Below are positions 7,831 to 17,303 of a stretch of DNA of 64,000 nt, one piece after another (the first letter of the stretch is position 1; every line of letters starts with the position of its first letter). The DNA comes from Phocoenobacter uteri (GTDB lineage Bacteria; Pseudomonadota; Gammaproteobacteria; Enterobacterales; Pasteurellaceae), in assembly GCF_900454895.1 (NCBI RefSeq), contig NZ_UGTA01000001.1, positions 310,001-374,000 on the forward strand, written 5' to 3'. The translations under genes were made by a program, and so were the position numbers. Under the pieces are notes generated by a model that was not told the DNA's origin, searched no databases, and saw nothing but the letters and a program-made list of their open reading frames with translations.

Positions 7831-9717
7831 ATGTTACCAGAAGTTGGATTTTTATTATTGATCATTGCTAGTATTTCAAATTTATTTTTAGCAATTATTC
7901 CAGCGATGGGGTTATATGCCCAAAAATCATCTTTTGTAAATGCAACGCCTAAGCTAAGCTATTTTGCTTTTCTCTCAATTACGCTTTCTTTCACCATTTT
8001 AGCGTACAGCTTTGCGATTGATGATTTTTCACTGCTTTATGTCGCAACCCATTCCAATTCACAATTACCAACTTTTTATAAAATCGCAGCAAGTTGGGGC
8101 GGACATAATGGCTCAATGCTGTTTTGGTTTTTTGCGTTAAATTTATGGACAACGGTTTTTTCACTGTCTAACCGCAATAATAAATCTGAACTTGTTATTC
8201 ACACCCTTGCTATTTTAGGGTTTATCACATTTTGTTTTTCACTCTTTTTAATTTTTTACTCCAATCCATTTGAGCGAGAATTTCCGATTCCAATGGAAGG
8301 GAGCGATCTCAATCCAATGTTGCAAGATCTTGGGCTGATTTTCCACCCACCTTTGCTATATCTTGGTTATGTCGGCTTTGCGGTAACCTTTGCCTTAGTA
8401 ATGGCAACCTTGATAACCAATAAATTTAACGCTGAGTTTATCCGTTTGATGAAAACGTGGGTCAGAATAGCGTGGGGATTTTTAACCTTAGGTATTTTAC
8501 TGGGTGCGTGGTGGGCATATTACGAATTAGGCTGGGGCGGTTGGTGGTTTTGGGATCCTGTTGAAAATGCGTCCTTAATGCCGTGGTTATTAGGCATTGC
8601 GTTATTGCATACACTTTCAATCAATCACAAAAAAGGGATATTTATCCACTGGACGATCATTCTCTCATTATTATGTTTCTCTTTAACGCTACTTGGCACG
8701 TTTATTGTACGTTCGGGCGTTTTAACCTCAGTGCATAGCTTTACTTCAACGGGTAATAAAGGCTTAGCGTTGTTGCTACTGTTTTCAACCTTAACCCTGA
8801 TTTCTTTTACGATTTATGCGGTCAGAATAAAACCAACAAATACAAATTATCCGATTAAATTAAGCTCTCTCACAGGAATGACCTTGATTTTTAATATCAT
8901 TATCAGCCTTGCAACTTTTGTGGTGTTTATCGGCACATTTTATCCGATGTTTTATACTGTGATGAACTGGGGAACGATTTCCGTTGGCGCGCCTTATTTT
9001 AACTTACTCTTTTTCCCGTTAATCGGCTTGGTTTGCGTGTTAATGATTTGTCTGTTTACCTTTAAAAACAATAAATATAAACATATTATCATTCTATTGT
9101 TATCGCTTGTTGCAACCTTTGTCGTCTTAAATAGTACATTATTATATTTTCAGAGAGTAAACATCAGCCTTGTGGCAATTTGCTTTATTTGTGTTGCATT
9201 TTATCTCTTGTTTACCACGATTTTACAATTTAACCTATCAAAAATCCCTTTTGTATTAGCACACTGCGGTGTGGCACTGGCGATTTTTGGAGCGACAATG
9301 ATGGGGTATTTTAGTCTTGAAAAAGGCGTTAAACTCGCTCCACAACAAGAAATAATCTTTAATGGAATGACTTTTGAATATGCACGATTTAGCAATGAAA
9401 TCGGTCAGAATTATACTAGCGAACAAGCCCATTTTATTGTTTATAAAGAGAAGCAAGAAATAGCAAAGCTCGTGACAGAAAAGCGATTTTATGCAGTCAC
9501 GGATACCCAAATGTCAGAAGTTGGGCTAGACCGTAGCTACTTAGGGGATATTTATATCGTAATGGGGGATAAACTGGGCAAAGGCGAATTTACCTTTAAA
9601 TTACAATATAAACCTTTTGTTGTTTGGCTTTGGATTGGCGGAATATTGATGGCACTTGGCGTGTGCTGGCATTTATTCAGCGAGATTTTTACAAGATTTA
9701 GGTTAAAGAAAGAATGA
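7831..9717 (+). CDS. nrfE: Haem lyase subunit NrfE (CcmF family)
   Basis: A 628-residue CcmF/NrfE-type membrane protein with about a dozen or more hydrophobic segments. The haem-binding WWD signature lies near residues 234-244 (GWGGWWFWDPVEN). CcmF-type proteins join haem to apocytochrome c on the outer face of the membrane; NrfE does this for the special CxxCK site of NrfA. I assign NrfE rather than general CcmF because the gene lies in the nrf cluster and overlaps the two partner genes. Its length is closer to CcmF than to E. coli NrfE (552), so it may have been recruited from a ccm locus. AGAGAG precedes the ATG. The next gene starts four bases before its end. Confidence 0.88.
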   Translation: MLPEVGFLLLIIASISNLFLAIIPAMGLYAQKSSFVNATPKLSYFAFLSITLSFTILAYSFAIDDFSLLYVATHSNSQLPTFYKIAASWGGHNGSMLFWFFALNLWTTVFSLSNRNNKSELVIHTLAILGFITFCFSLFLIFYSNPFEREFPIPMEGSDLNPMLQDLGLIFHPPLLYLGYVGFAVTFALVMATLITNKFNAEFIRLMKTWVRIAWGFLTLGILLGAWWAYYELGWGGWWFWDPVENASLMPWLLGIALLHTLSINHKKGIFIHWTIILSLLCFSLTLLGTFIVRSGVLTSVHSFTSTGNKGLALLLLFSTLTLISFTIYAVRIKPTNTNYPIKLSSLTGMTLIFNIIISLATFVVFIGTFYPMFYTVMNWGTISVGAPYFNLLFFPLIGLVCVLMICLFTFKNNKYKHIIILLLSLVATFVVLNSTLLYFQRVNISLVAICFICVAFYLLFTTILQFNLSKIPFVLAHCGVALAIFGATMMGYFSLEKGVKLAPQQEIIFNGMTFEYARFSNEIGQNYTSEQAHFIVYKEKQEIAKLVTEKRFYAVTDTQMSEVGLDRSYLGDIYIVMGDKLGKGEFTFKLQYKPFVVWLWIGGILMALGVCWHLFSEIFTRFRLKKE

Positions 9718-10238
9718 AAAGAGCATTGATATTTTTACCTTTATTGTTGCTGGTATTGTTTATCGGCGTGTTACTTAGTGCGATAAACAATAACAAAAAT
9801 CCAGCCACAATAAACCAACCCTTACCGCAGTTTAATCAAGTGGCGTTAATGGACGAAAGCAAGCAATTTGGCAATCAAGATATGCCGACTACTTTTTATC
9901 TTATCAACGTGTGGGCAAGTTGGTGTAACTATTGTAAGCAAGAGTTACCGACTCTGAAAAAAATTGCTCAAACAGGTGTGCCGATTGTGGGATTAAATTA
10001 CCGAGATAACCGAGAACAAGCGGTCAGAATTTTACAAAAATTTGCAAATCCGTTTATTTTTAATCTGTATGATAAAGATGGTACTTTTGCGAATAAACTT
10101 GGGGTTAATGCTACGCCGCAAACTTATCTGATTGATAACAAAGGGATAATCAAGCTACGTTATAGTGGCGAATTAACAATGGATGTTTGGCAACAGGATT
10201 TCTTGCCACTGATTAAGCAACATAAGGCTAACCAATGA
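9714..10238 (+). CDS. DsbE/CcmG-like membrane-anchored thioredoxin
   Basis: A 174-residue protein with one N-terminal membrane anchor and a periplasmic thioredoxin fold. The active site is WASWCNYC (cysteines 71 and 74), and the cis-proline region is ATPQTYLID. DsbE/CcmG proteins reduce the cysteines of apocytochrome c before haem attachment. It overlaps nrfE upstream and the nrfF-G gene downstream, so all three are co-translated. Some nrf clusters carry such a gene (called dsbE or nrfX); E. coli uses its ccm copy instead. A perfect uptake sequence ACAAGCGGT lies in the coding region at 10016-10024. Confidence 0.88.
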   Translation: MKRALIFLPLLLLVLFIGVLLSAINNNKNPATINQPLPQFNQVALMDESKQFGNQDMPTTFYLINVWASWCNYCKQELPTLKKIAQTGVPIVGLNYRDNREQAVRILQKFANPFIFNLYDKDGTFANKLGVNATPQTYLIDNKGIIKLRYSGELTMDVWQQDFLPLIKQHKANQ

Positions 10239-11287
10239 AAAAACTTTTTTTGATTATTGCGATATTATTATTTCAAACCAGTGTCGCCAAAATGGTGGAT
10301 ACCTTTGAATTTCATAGCGAACAGGAACGAGCCAGAGCCGTTGCTCTCGCAAAATCGTTGCGTTGTCCACAGTGTCAGAACCAAAACTTGGTCGAGTCCA
10401 ACGCAGACATTGCCTATAATTTAAGAATTGAAGTTTATAATTTGGTTAATCAAGGCAAATCCGATGATGAAATTATTCAAATAATGACACAGCGATTTGG
10501 CGATTTTGTGCTGTATAAACCGCCTTTTAAATACACCACCCTTTTATTGTGGGGCTTGCCTATTGCTTTGCTTTTGCTAGCGATAGGATTTTTACTTTTT
10601 CAAGTATTCCGAAAGTCAAAACAAGACATAACCCCAACATCGCCAATCACTACCGCACAGGCAAGTTTAGTGACTCATTTACCTTCTAATAAGCAAGGTT
10701 CATTATGGGTATATATGGGATTGTTTTGTGGTATAGTGTTGATCTCATCAGTGCTTTATTTTTGCCTTGATCGTTACAATATCGCCGAGCAAGAAACGGA
10801 TAAATTTATCCAACAAAAAGCGACCTTGATACGCAATACGCCGTTACAAACCAAACAACATTACATCAAAACGATTGAAAATGCGTTACGCCAAAACCCT
10901 AATGATAGCCAAAAATGGATAGAATTAGGGCAGGCATACAGCTCACTAAATCAATTTGATGATGCAATGATAACTTATTCTTATGCTGAAAAATTAGAAG
11001 GCACAAAAGCCTATATTTTAGGCTTGATGGCAACTACGCTTTATTACAAACATCATAATAAAATAACCCCAGAAGTCGCCACATTGATTGAGCAAGCATT
11101 ACAACTTGACCCAAACGAGCTATCAAGTTTATCTCTACTTGCCAATGATTATTTTATCAAAAAAGACTATCCACAAGCCTTAGAATTATGGCAAAAACTA
11201 CTCGACAGCAATCATTCTAATTTAGATCGCAAAGCCGTGATTGAGCGAATGAAAACCGCTGAATTTTTATTAGGAAAAGCGAGATAA
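10235..11287 (+). CDS. nrfF: NrfF-NrfG fusion: CcmH-type thioredoxin domain plus TPR domain
   Basis: A 350-residue protein. A signal peptide is followed by a CcmH/NrfF domain with the redox motif LRCPQCQNQN (cysteines 44 and 47) and a transmembrane helix near residues 105-127. A second membrane helix lies near residues 160-180. The C-terminal half, about residues 200-345, looks like tetratricopeptide repeats of the NrfG/CcmI kind (SQKWIELGQAYSSLNQFDDA). NrfF and NrfG are separate genes in E. coli; here one polypeptide carries both functions, handing the NrfA C-terminus to the haem lyase. It overlaps the previous gene by four bases and ends the cluster. Confidence 0.87.
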   Translation: MKKLFLIIAILLFQTSVAKMVDTFEFHSEQERARAVALAKSLRCPQCQNQNLVESNADIAYNLRIEVYNLVNQGKSDDEIIQIMTQRFGDFVLYKPPFKYTTLLLWGLPIALLLLAIGFLLFQVFRKSKQDITPTSPITTAQASLVTHLPSNKQGSLWVYMGLFCGIVLISSVLYFCLDRYNIAEQETDKFIQQKATLIRNTPLQTKQHYIKTIENALRQNPNDSQKWIELGQAYSSLNQFDDAMITYSYAEKLEGTKAYILGLMATTLYYKHHNKITPEVATLIEQALQLDPNELSSLSLLANDYFIKKDYPQALELWQKLLDSNHSNLDRKAVIERMKTAEFLLGKAR

Positions 11288-11311
11288 TATTCAAAACCTT
11301 GCACTTCATTG

Positions 11312-11339
11312 TTGAATCTGAATGGTAAAATGGTATCAT
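11312..11339 (+). promoter_or_regulatory. Candidate promoter of lptF-lptG-dnaE
   Basis: TTGAAT at 11312-11317 and TATCAT at 11334-11339 are separated by 16 bases. This is the best sigma-70 match between the nrf genes and lptF. Confidence 0.4.
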
Positions 11340-11421
11340 TGTTCGATCTAGTCTGCGAAAAGATAATTTATTACAGGATTTACTTTTATTCAATGTGATG
11401 AAATGATTTTTTTGTGGCTAT

Positions 11422-11475
11422 AAGCGGTGTAATTTAATAAAAAATTTGCAAAAAGAGAAAAAAATATGACCGCTT
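11422..11475. repeat. Inverted pair of DNA-uptake sequences before lptF
   Basis: AAGCGGT (11422-11428) and its complement ACCGCTT (11469-11475) flank an AT-rich core containing AAATTTGCAAAA. Such facing pairs recur at 20724, 23091, 29911 and 36624, mostly just after genes, where they can fold into hairpins. Confidence 0.85.
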
Positions 11476-11511
11476 ATTGTAACCATAAATTATTCAAACG
11501 AGATAACTATT

Positions 11512-12600
11512 GTGATTTTTAGCCGATATTTAACCAAAGAAATTTTTAAAAGCCAGATTGCTATTCTTTTTATTTTATTGCTGATCTTTTTCTGTCAGCA
11601 ACTTGTTAGAGTATTAAGCTCTGCGGTCAGTGGCAAAGTTCCGACCGATTTAGTCGTGCATTTGCTCGGGCTTGGAATGCCAACAATGGCACAGTTGATG
11701 TTACCTTTATCGCTTTTTGTGGCATTACTTTTAACGCTAGGGCGTTTTTATGCGGAAAGTGAAATTACGGTTATGCGAGCCTGTGGCGTTGGGTCAAGCG
11801 TGCTAGTAAAATCAGCGCTGTTCCTGTCGTTATTTACTACGGCGATTGCTGCTTATAACGCATTTTGGGTAACCCCTTGGGCGATGGCAAAGCAGTCCGA
11901 ATTATTAGCTGAAGCCGAAGTTAATCCTCGTTTTTCCGCATTATCCGAAGGGCAATTTATGTCTGCGGGGGGCTATGTTTTATATATTGATAATATCAAA
12001 GGTAATAGTATCAATGATATTTTTGTGTTCCAGCCAACCCAGAAAAAGAATAATCGTCCGTCAGTGGTGACGGCAGAATCGGGAAAATTAACAGGCTTGC
12101 CTAATGGCGATCAGGTATTGATGTTAAAAAATAGTACGCGTTTTGAAGGCACTCCACAGAATGCTGATTTCAAAGTAACCAGTTTTAAGCAATATTCAGC
12201 CTATTTAGGTTATAAAGATATTGATGCTAAAGATGATGAAGTTCGCCAAGCGAGCTTTAGCCAGTTAGTCAAAGACGAATCCCCAAAAGCACAAGCTGAA
12301 TTACAATGGCGTTTTGCATTGATTTTTGCTGTACCGTTGATGGCGTTATTAGCAGTGCCGATGAGCAGTGTCAACCCTCGTCAAGGGCGTTTTGCAAAAT
12401 TATTGCCCGCATTATTGCTCTATTTAATCTACTTTTTATTACAAAGTTCCCTTAAATCGGCAGGGGCGTCAGGCAGTTTGAATATTAACTTGTTAATGCC
12501 ACTGGTTTCTGTCGGCTTTTTGCTGTTTGGTTCGGTCTTGAATATGTGGGATACCAAAGGCTTTATCGCATTGCGTCATCGTTTAAAAATCAAAGGGTAA
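11512..12600 (+). CDS. lptF: LPS export permease subunit LptF
   Basis: A 362-residue inner-membrane protein of the YjgP/YjgQ family. With LptG and the ATPase LptB it forms the ABC transporter that extracts lipopolysaccharide from the inner membrane and passes it to LptC. The family layout is visible: three N-terminal membrane helices (including FKSQIAILFILLLIFFC), a periplasmic beta-jellyroll of about 140 residues, then three C-terminal helices (RFALIFAVPLMALLAVPMSS). The start is GTG 11512, as is common for lptF. lptG follows after 12 bases. Confidence 0.96.
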   Translation: MIFSRYLTKEIFKSQIAILFILLLIFFCQQLVRVLSSAVSGKVPTDLVVHLLGLGMPTMAQLMLPLSLFVALLLTLGRFYAESEITVMRACGVGSSVLVKSALFLSLFTTAIAAYNAFWVTPWAMAKQSELLAEAEVNPRFSALSEGQFMSAGGYVLYIDNIKGNSINDIFVFQPTQKKNNRPSVVTAESGKLTGLPNGDQVLMLKNSTRFEGTPQNADFKVTSFKQYSAYLGYKDIDAKDDEVRQASFSQLVKDESPKAQAELQWRFALIFAVPLMALLAVPMSSVNPRQGRFAKLLPALLLYLIYFLLQSSLKSAGASGSLNINLLMPLVSVGFLLFGSVLNMWDTKGFIALRHRLKIKG

Positions 12601-12612
12601 GGAAAAATAAAA

Positions 12613-13680
12613 ATGAATGTATTAGAACGCTATATTGGAAAAACCATTCTTTCCGCTATTTTACTTACTCTTTTTGTGTTGGTTGGATTAGGTGCAATCA
12701 TTAAATTTGTGGAAGAATTCCGAGCGGTGGGGCAAGGTAATTATGACGGTTGGCACGCGGCTTATTATACCATTTTGATGATTCCTCGTGATATTGAAAC
12801 CTTCTTTCCTATCGCTGCTTTATTAGGTTCATTAGTTGGACTTGGCGGACTTGCGAGTCGTAGTGAATTGGTGGTGATGCAAGCCTCAGGATTTTCTCGT
12901 TTTAAAATCGGTGTGGCGGTAATGAAAACGGCTATTCCATTGGTGTTAATCACGATGATTATGGGCGAATGGGGTGTGCCTCAAACGGAACAATTTGCTA
13001 GAAATATGCGTTCTGTGGCTCAAACAGGCGGCACAATGTTGGCGACGAAGCGTGGTTTTTGGGCAAAAGATAATAATAAATTTGTCTATATTCAACGTAT
13101 TCACACCGATAAAGATTTGCGTAATATTTTGATTTATGAGTTTGAAAACAGAAATTTAAAATCGGTGCTGAAAGCCAAAAAAGCAGTGTTTGATAAACAA
13201 CATTGGGTGCTAAATAATATTGAAAAAGCAGAGATTACCCAAAATGGCATTGTGCGAAATAAAGAAAAAACAAAGCTGTGGAAAACGAGCATTACACCGA
13301 GTAAATTGGGCGTAGTGTCATTAAAAGCGGAATCCCTTTCTCTTTCTGAATTAAAAGATTATGTGGCATTTTTAAAGCAAACAGGGCAGGATTCAAAACG
13401 CTTTGAAATTACCTTTTGGCGTAAAGCTTTTGAGCCTCTTTCTATGGCGGTAATGATGTTGCTGGCGATGTCTTTTATTTTTGGTCCTTTACGAAGTAGT
13501 ACCACAGGGGCAAAAATTATGGTGGGCGTGATTGCAGGCTTTGGATTTTATGTTGCGAATATCGTGTTTGGAAATTTAAGTTTGGTTGTGCCTTGGATGC
13601 CGATTATGTTTGGGGCGTTGTTGCCGAGTATTTTATGTGTAACCATCGTTTGGTGGCTTTTAACTAAGAAAAGAGATTAG
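12613..13680 (+). CDS. lptG: LPS export permease subunit LptG
   Basis: The 355-residue partner of LptF with the same layout: N-terminal helices (ERYIGKTILSAILLTLFVLV), a periplasmic domain at about residues 130-260, and C-terminal helices with RKAFEPLSMAVMMLLAMSF. LptF and LptG form the two halves of the transport channel. It is translated from ATG 12613 after AAGGAAAAATAAAA. dnaE begins five bases after its stop, an unusual neighbour, since dnaE normally follows lpxB and rnhB in gamma-proteobacteria. Confidence 0.96.
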   Translation: MNVLERYIGKTILSAILLTLFVLVGLGAIIKFVEEFRAVGQGNYDGWHAAYYTILMIPRDIETFFPIAALLGSLVGLGGLASRSELVVMQASGFSRFKIGVAVMKTAIPLVLITMIMGEWGVPQTEQFARNMRSVAQTGGTMLATKRGFWAKDNNKFVYIQRIHTDKDLRNILIYEFENRNLKSVLKAKKAVFDKQHWVLNNIEKAEITQNGIVRNKEKTKLWKTSITPSKLGVVSLKAESLSLSELKDYVAFLKQTGQDSKRFEITFWRKAFEPLSMAVMMLLAMSFIFGPLRSSTTGAKIMVGVIAGFGFYVANIVFGNLSLVVPWMPIMFGALLPSILCVTIVWWLLTKKRD

Positions 13681-13685
13681 AAACA

Positions 13686-16600
13686 ATGGCAGATCCTCGT
13701 TTTATTCATTTACGTGTACACAGTGATTTTTCAATGATTGACGGTTTAGCAAAGGTTAAACCGTTAATTAAAAACTGTGTTAGCAACAATATGCCAGCTA
13801 TTGCCTTAACGGATTTTTCTAATTTCTGTGGCTTGGTGAAATTTTACAGTGAGGCATTAGGCTCAGGGGTTAAACCGATTATTGGGGCTGATGTGCTTAT
13901 TCGTGAAACCCCAGACTCCGAAGAATATAGTGAACTCACTTTATTAGCTAAAAATAACACGGGCTATCAAAATATTACGCTGTTAATTTCCAAAGCTTAT
14001 CAGCAAGGTTATTTTGAATTTCCTATCGTTGAAAAACAGTGGTTAGCAGAATTAAATGAAGGCATTATTGTGCTTTCTGGCGGAAAAAATGGTGATATAG
14101 GGCAAGCGTTACTTAAAGAAAATGAACAAGATGCCGAGCAGAAAGTGGCGTTTTATCAGCGTTATTTTCCAAATCATTATTATTTAGCGTTATGTCGCAC
14201 GGCAAGAACGGATGAAGAACGTTATATTCAATCAGCAATAAAATTTTCCCAAAAACACCAAATTCCACTGGTCGCAGTGAATGATGTGTGCTTTTTAAAA
14301 GAAGACGATTTTGAGGCTCACGAGATCCGTGTTGCTATTCACGACGCTTATACTTTAGATGATCCAAAACGTCCGCAAAAATATTCAGAAAAACAGTATT
14401 TTAGAACCGAACAAGAAATGTGTGAGTTGTTTGCAGACTTACCACAAGCGGTTGAAAATACCGTAAATATTGCAAAACGTTGTAATGTGACTATTCGTTT
14501 GGGCGAGTATTTTTTACCTAACTTTCCAACGGGCGATCTTACACCTGAGGATTTTTTAGTAAAAAAATCACAAGAAGGCTTAGAAGATCGTCTAGCTTTT
14601 TTATTCCCTGATCCAAAAGAGCGAGCTGAGAAGCGGTCAGAATATGATGAACGTTTGCAAATTGAACTTGATGTAATCAACCAAATGGGCTTTCCGGGTT
14701 ACTTCTTGATCGTAATGGAATTTATCCAGTGGTCAAAAGATAATGGCGTGCCAGTTGGTCCAGGACGTGGTTCAGGTGCGGGTTCATTAGTTGCTTATGC
14801 GTTAAAAATTACCGATCTTGATCCCCTTGAATTTGATTTACTTTTTGAGCGTTTCTTAAACCCTGAACGTGTTTCAATGCCTGACTTTGACGTTGATTTC
14901 TGTATGGAAGGGCGAGATCGCGTGATCGAACACGTGTCACAAATGTACGGTGCACAAGCGGTATCGCAAATTATTACCTTTGGAACAATGGCGGCAAAAG
15001 CGGTAATCCGCGATGTAGGGCGAGTGTTAGGACACCCTTATAGTTTTGTGGATCGTATTTCTAAATTGATTCCACCTGATCCGGGTATGACCTTAGCCAA
15101 AGCTTTTGAAGCTGAACCAAAGTTACCTGAACTTTATGAAGCCGATGAAGAAGTAAAATCGCTTATTGATATGGCTCGCAAGCTAGAAGGTGTGATCAGA
15201 AATGCAGGAAAACACGCGGGTGGTGTAGTTATTGCACCGACTTCAATTACCGATTTCTCACCATTATATTGTGATAATGAAGGTCAGCACCCTGTTACTC
15301 ATTTTGATAAAAATGATGTGGAATACGCAGGCTTGGTTAAATTTGACTTCTTAGGCTTGCGTACCTTAACCATTATCAAATGGGCGTTAGAGATGGTAAA
15401 TGCTCGCTTACAAAAAGAGGGTAAAGCACCGATTTTTATTGAAAGTATTCCTCTTGATGATAAAGCGTCCTTTGATTTATTGTTAAAAGCTCAAACTACC
15501 GCAGTCTTCCAGTTGGAATCTCGTGGAATGAAAGACTTGATTTCACGCTTAAAACCAGACTGTTTTGAAGATATTATCGCATTGGTAGCCTTATTCCGAC
15601 CAGGTCCTTTGGGATCGGGAATGGTGGATAACTTTATTGATCGTAAACACGGCAGAGAAGAGGTCTCTTATCCTGACGCACAATATCAACACGAGAGTTT
15701 AAAAACGATTTTAGAGCCAACCTACGGCGTTATTTTATATCAAGAACAAGTAATGCAAATTGCACAGGTGCTAGCAGGTTATACGCTTGGTGGTGCGGAT
15801 TTATTACGTCGTGCAATGGGTAAGAAAAAGCCAGAAGAGATGGCAAAACAACGTTCTGTTTTCAAAGAGGGAGCAGAAAAAAATAACGTTGATGGCGAGT
15901 TGGCGATGAAAATCTTTGACTTGGTAGAAAAATTTGCTGGCTATGGTTTTAACAAATCTCACTCCGCTGCTTATGCGTTAGTGTCTTATCAAACCTTATG
16001 GCTGAAAGCTCACTATCCTGCGGAATTTATGGCAGCAGTAATGAGTTCAGAGCTGGATAATACGGATAAATTAGTCGGTTTTTACGATGAATGTATCAAT
16101 ATGGGCTTAACCGTTGTTCCTCCTGATGTAAACGCGGGAAAACACCGTTTTAGTGTGAATGAAAAAGGCGAAATTGTTTACGGATTAGGGGCAATTAAAG
16201 GGGTTGGCGAAGGTCCTGTTGATGCGTTACTTGAAGCACGTCAAAAAGGCGGGATTTTTAAAGATCTCTTTGATTTAACGGCTCGTATCGATCTCAAAAA
16301 AATCAACCGTCGTACTTTTGAAGCCTTGATAATGTCTGGTGCGTTCGATCACTTAGGTCCACATCGTGCAGCTCTGATGAAAAACTTAGAAGATGCACTG
16401 AAAGCGGCGGATCAGCACAGTAAAATGGAAGCTTTAGGGCAGGATGATATGTTTGGAGTTTTAACCGAAACCCCAGAAGAAGTGCAAAATGCCTATGCAA
16501 ACACACCAAAATGGACAGAACAAGTCATTTTAGATGGCGAGAAAAGTACGCTTGGTTTGTATATCAGTGGACACCCAGTGGCTCGTTTTGTGAAAGAGCT

Positions 16601-17159
16601 AACTCATTATGCACCTGTACGTTTAAATGAACTACAGCCAACCCAAAGGGGGAAAACAGCGACAGTGGCAGGGTTAATTATGGATTGTCGTATCGCAACC
16701 ACGAAAAAAGGCAGCCGAATTGGCATTGCGACTATTGAAGATCGTTCGGGAAAATTAGATTTAACGCTATTCTCTGAATCCTTAGAGCAATATGGGCATT
16801 TATTAGAAAAAGACACCATTGTGATTGCCACAGGCTCGATCCAAATGGATAATTTCAGCGGTGGTTTCCGTATGTTAGTTCGAGAAATGATGAGCTTGGA
16901 TGCTGCACGTTCTCGCTATGCAAAAAGTTTAGCTCTAGCCATCAATCAAGATCAGCTGACGCCAGATTTTATCAAAAAATTAACCCAAATTATTGAGCCG
17001 CATAAAGAAGGGGCATTACCGCTGCATTTCTATTACCAAAGCCCTAAAGCAAGAGCCTTGCTAAAAGGTGGGGTGCAATGGCGTGTTAGTCCACAGAGTG
17101 AAATGATTGAGAAATTAGAAGCACTACTTGGCGAAAATGCCGTTGAATTGGAGTTTTAA
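13686..17159 (+). CDS. dnaE: DNA polymerase III alpha subunit
   Basis: The replicative polymerase, 1157 residues, the usual size of the E. coli type. Domains in order: N-terminal PHP domain (HLRVHSDFSMIDGL), polymerase palm with the catalytic aspartates in MPDFDVDFCMEGRDRV near residue 400, fingers, helix-hairpin-helix region, an internal beta-clamp-binding motif QDDMFG near residue 920, and the OB domain (TVAGLIMDCRIATTKKGSR). It is close enough to lptG to share its transcript. A strong terminator ends the unit. No frameshift is seen. The antisense frames are shadows. Confidence 0.98.
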   Translation: MADPRFIHLRVHSDFSMIDGLAKVKPLIKNCVSNNMPAIALTDFSNFCGLVKFYSEALGSGVKPIIGADVLIRETPDSEEYSELTLLAKNNTGYQNITLLISKAYQQGYFEFPIVEKQWLAELNEGIIVLSGGKNGDIGQALLKENEQDAEQKVAFYQRYFPNHYYLALCRTARTDEERYIQSAIKFSQKHQIPLVAVNDVCFLKEDDFEAHEIRVAIHDAYTLDDPKRPQKYSEKQYFRTEQEMCELFADLPQAVENTVNIAKRCNVTIRLGEYFLPNFPTGDLTPEDFLVKKSQEGLEDRLAFLFPDPKERAEKRSEYDERLQIELDVINQMGFPGYFLIVMEFIQWSKDNGVPVGPGRGSGAGSLVAYALKITDLDPLEFDLLFERFLNPERVSMPDFDVDFCMEGRDRVIEHVSQMYGAQAVSQIITFGTMAAKAVIRDVGRVLGHPYSFVDRISKLIPPDPGMTLAKAFEAEPKLPELYEADEEVKSLIDMARKLEGVIRNAGKHAGGVVIAPTSITDFSPLYCDNEGQHPVTHFDKNDVEYAGLVKFDFLGLRTLTIIKWALEMVNARLQKEGKAPIFIESIPLDDKASFDLLLKAQTTAVFQLESRGMKDLISRLKPDCFEDIIALVALFRPGPLGSGMVDNFIDRKHGREEVSYPDAQYQHESLKTILEPTYGVILYQEQVMQIAQVLAGYTLGGADLLRRAMGKKKPEEMAKQRSVFKEGAEKNNVDGELAMKIFDLVEKFAGYGFNKSHSAAYALVSYQTLWLKAHYPAEFMAAVMSSELDNTDKLVGFYDECINMGLTVVPPDVNAGKHRFSVNEKGEIVYGLGAIKGVGEGPVDALLEARQKGGIFKDLFDLTARIDLKKINRRTFEALIMSGAFDHLGPHRAALMKNLEDALKAADQHSKMEALGQDDMFGVLTETPEEVQNAYANTPKWTEQVILDGEKSTLGLYISGHPVARFVKELTHYAPVRLNELQPTQRGKTATVAGLIMDCRIATTKKGSRIGIATIEDRSGKLDLTLFSESLEQYGHLLEKDTIVIATGSIQMDNFSGGFRMLVREMMSLDAARSRYAKSLALAINQDQLTPDFIKKLTQIIEPHKEGALPLHFYYQSPKARALLKGGVQWRVSPQSEMIEKLEALLGENAVELEF

Positions 17160-17246
17160 ATTAGCAACCACTGAAAGTTAGTATGAAATAAAGCTGAATA
17201 GCGTTAAGGTATTAACTACTCTTTTTATCTTTTTCCCGTAAAATAT

Positions 17247-17284
17247 AAAGGACTAATTTCTATTGAGAAGTTAGTCCTTTTTCT
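17247..17284 (+). terminator. Terminator after dnaE
   Basis: AAAGGACTAA (17247-17256) pairs perfectly with TTAGTCCTTT (17271-17280), followed by TTCTT. It also lies at the 3' end of the converging outer-membrane protein gene. Confidence 0.8.
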
Positions 17285-17303
17285 TATCTAGTTTTTCATT
17301 ATA

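Noticed and set aside
7831..11287. Reading the three haem-lyase genes as the general ccmFGH locus
   Set aside because: ccmABCDE are absent and the genes follow nrfABCD, so NrfEFG function is more likely; it is kept as an alternative for nrfE in the annotation.
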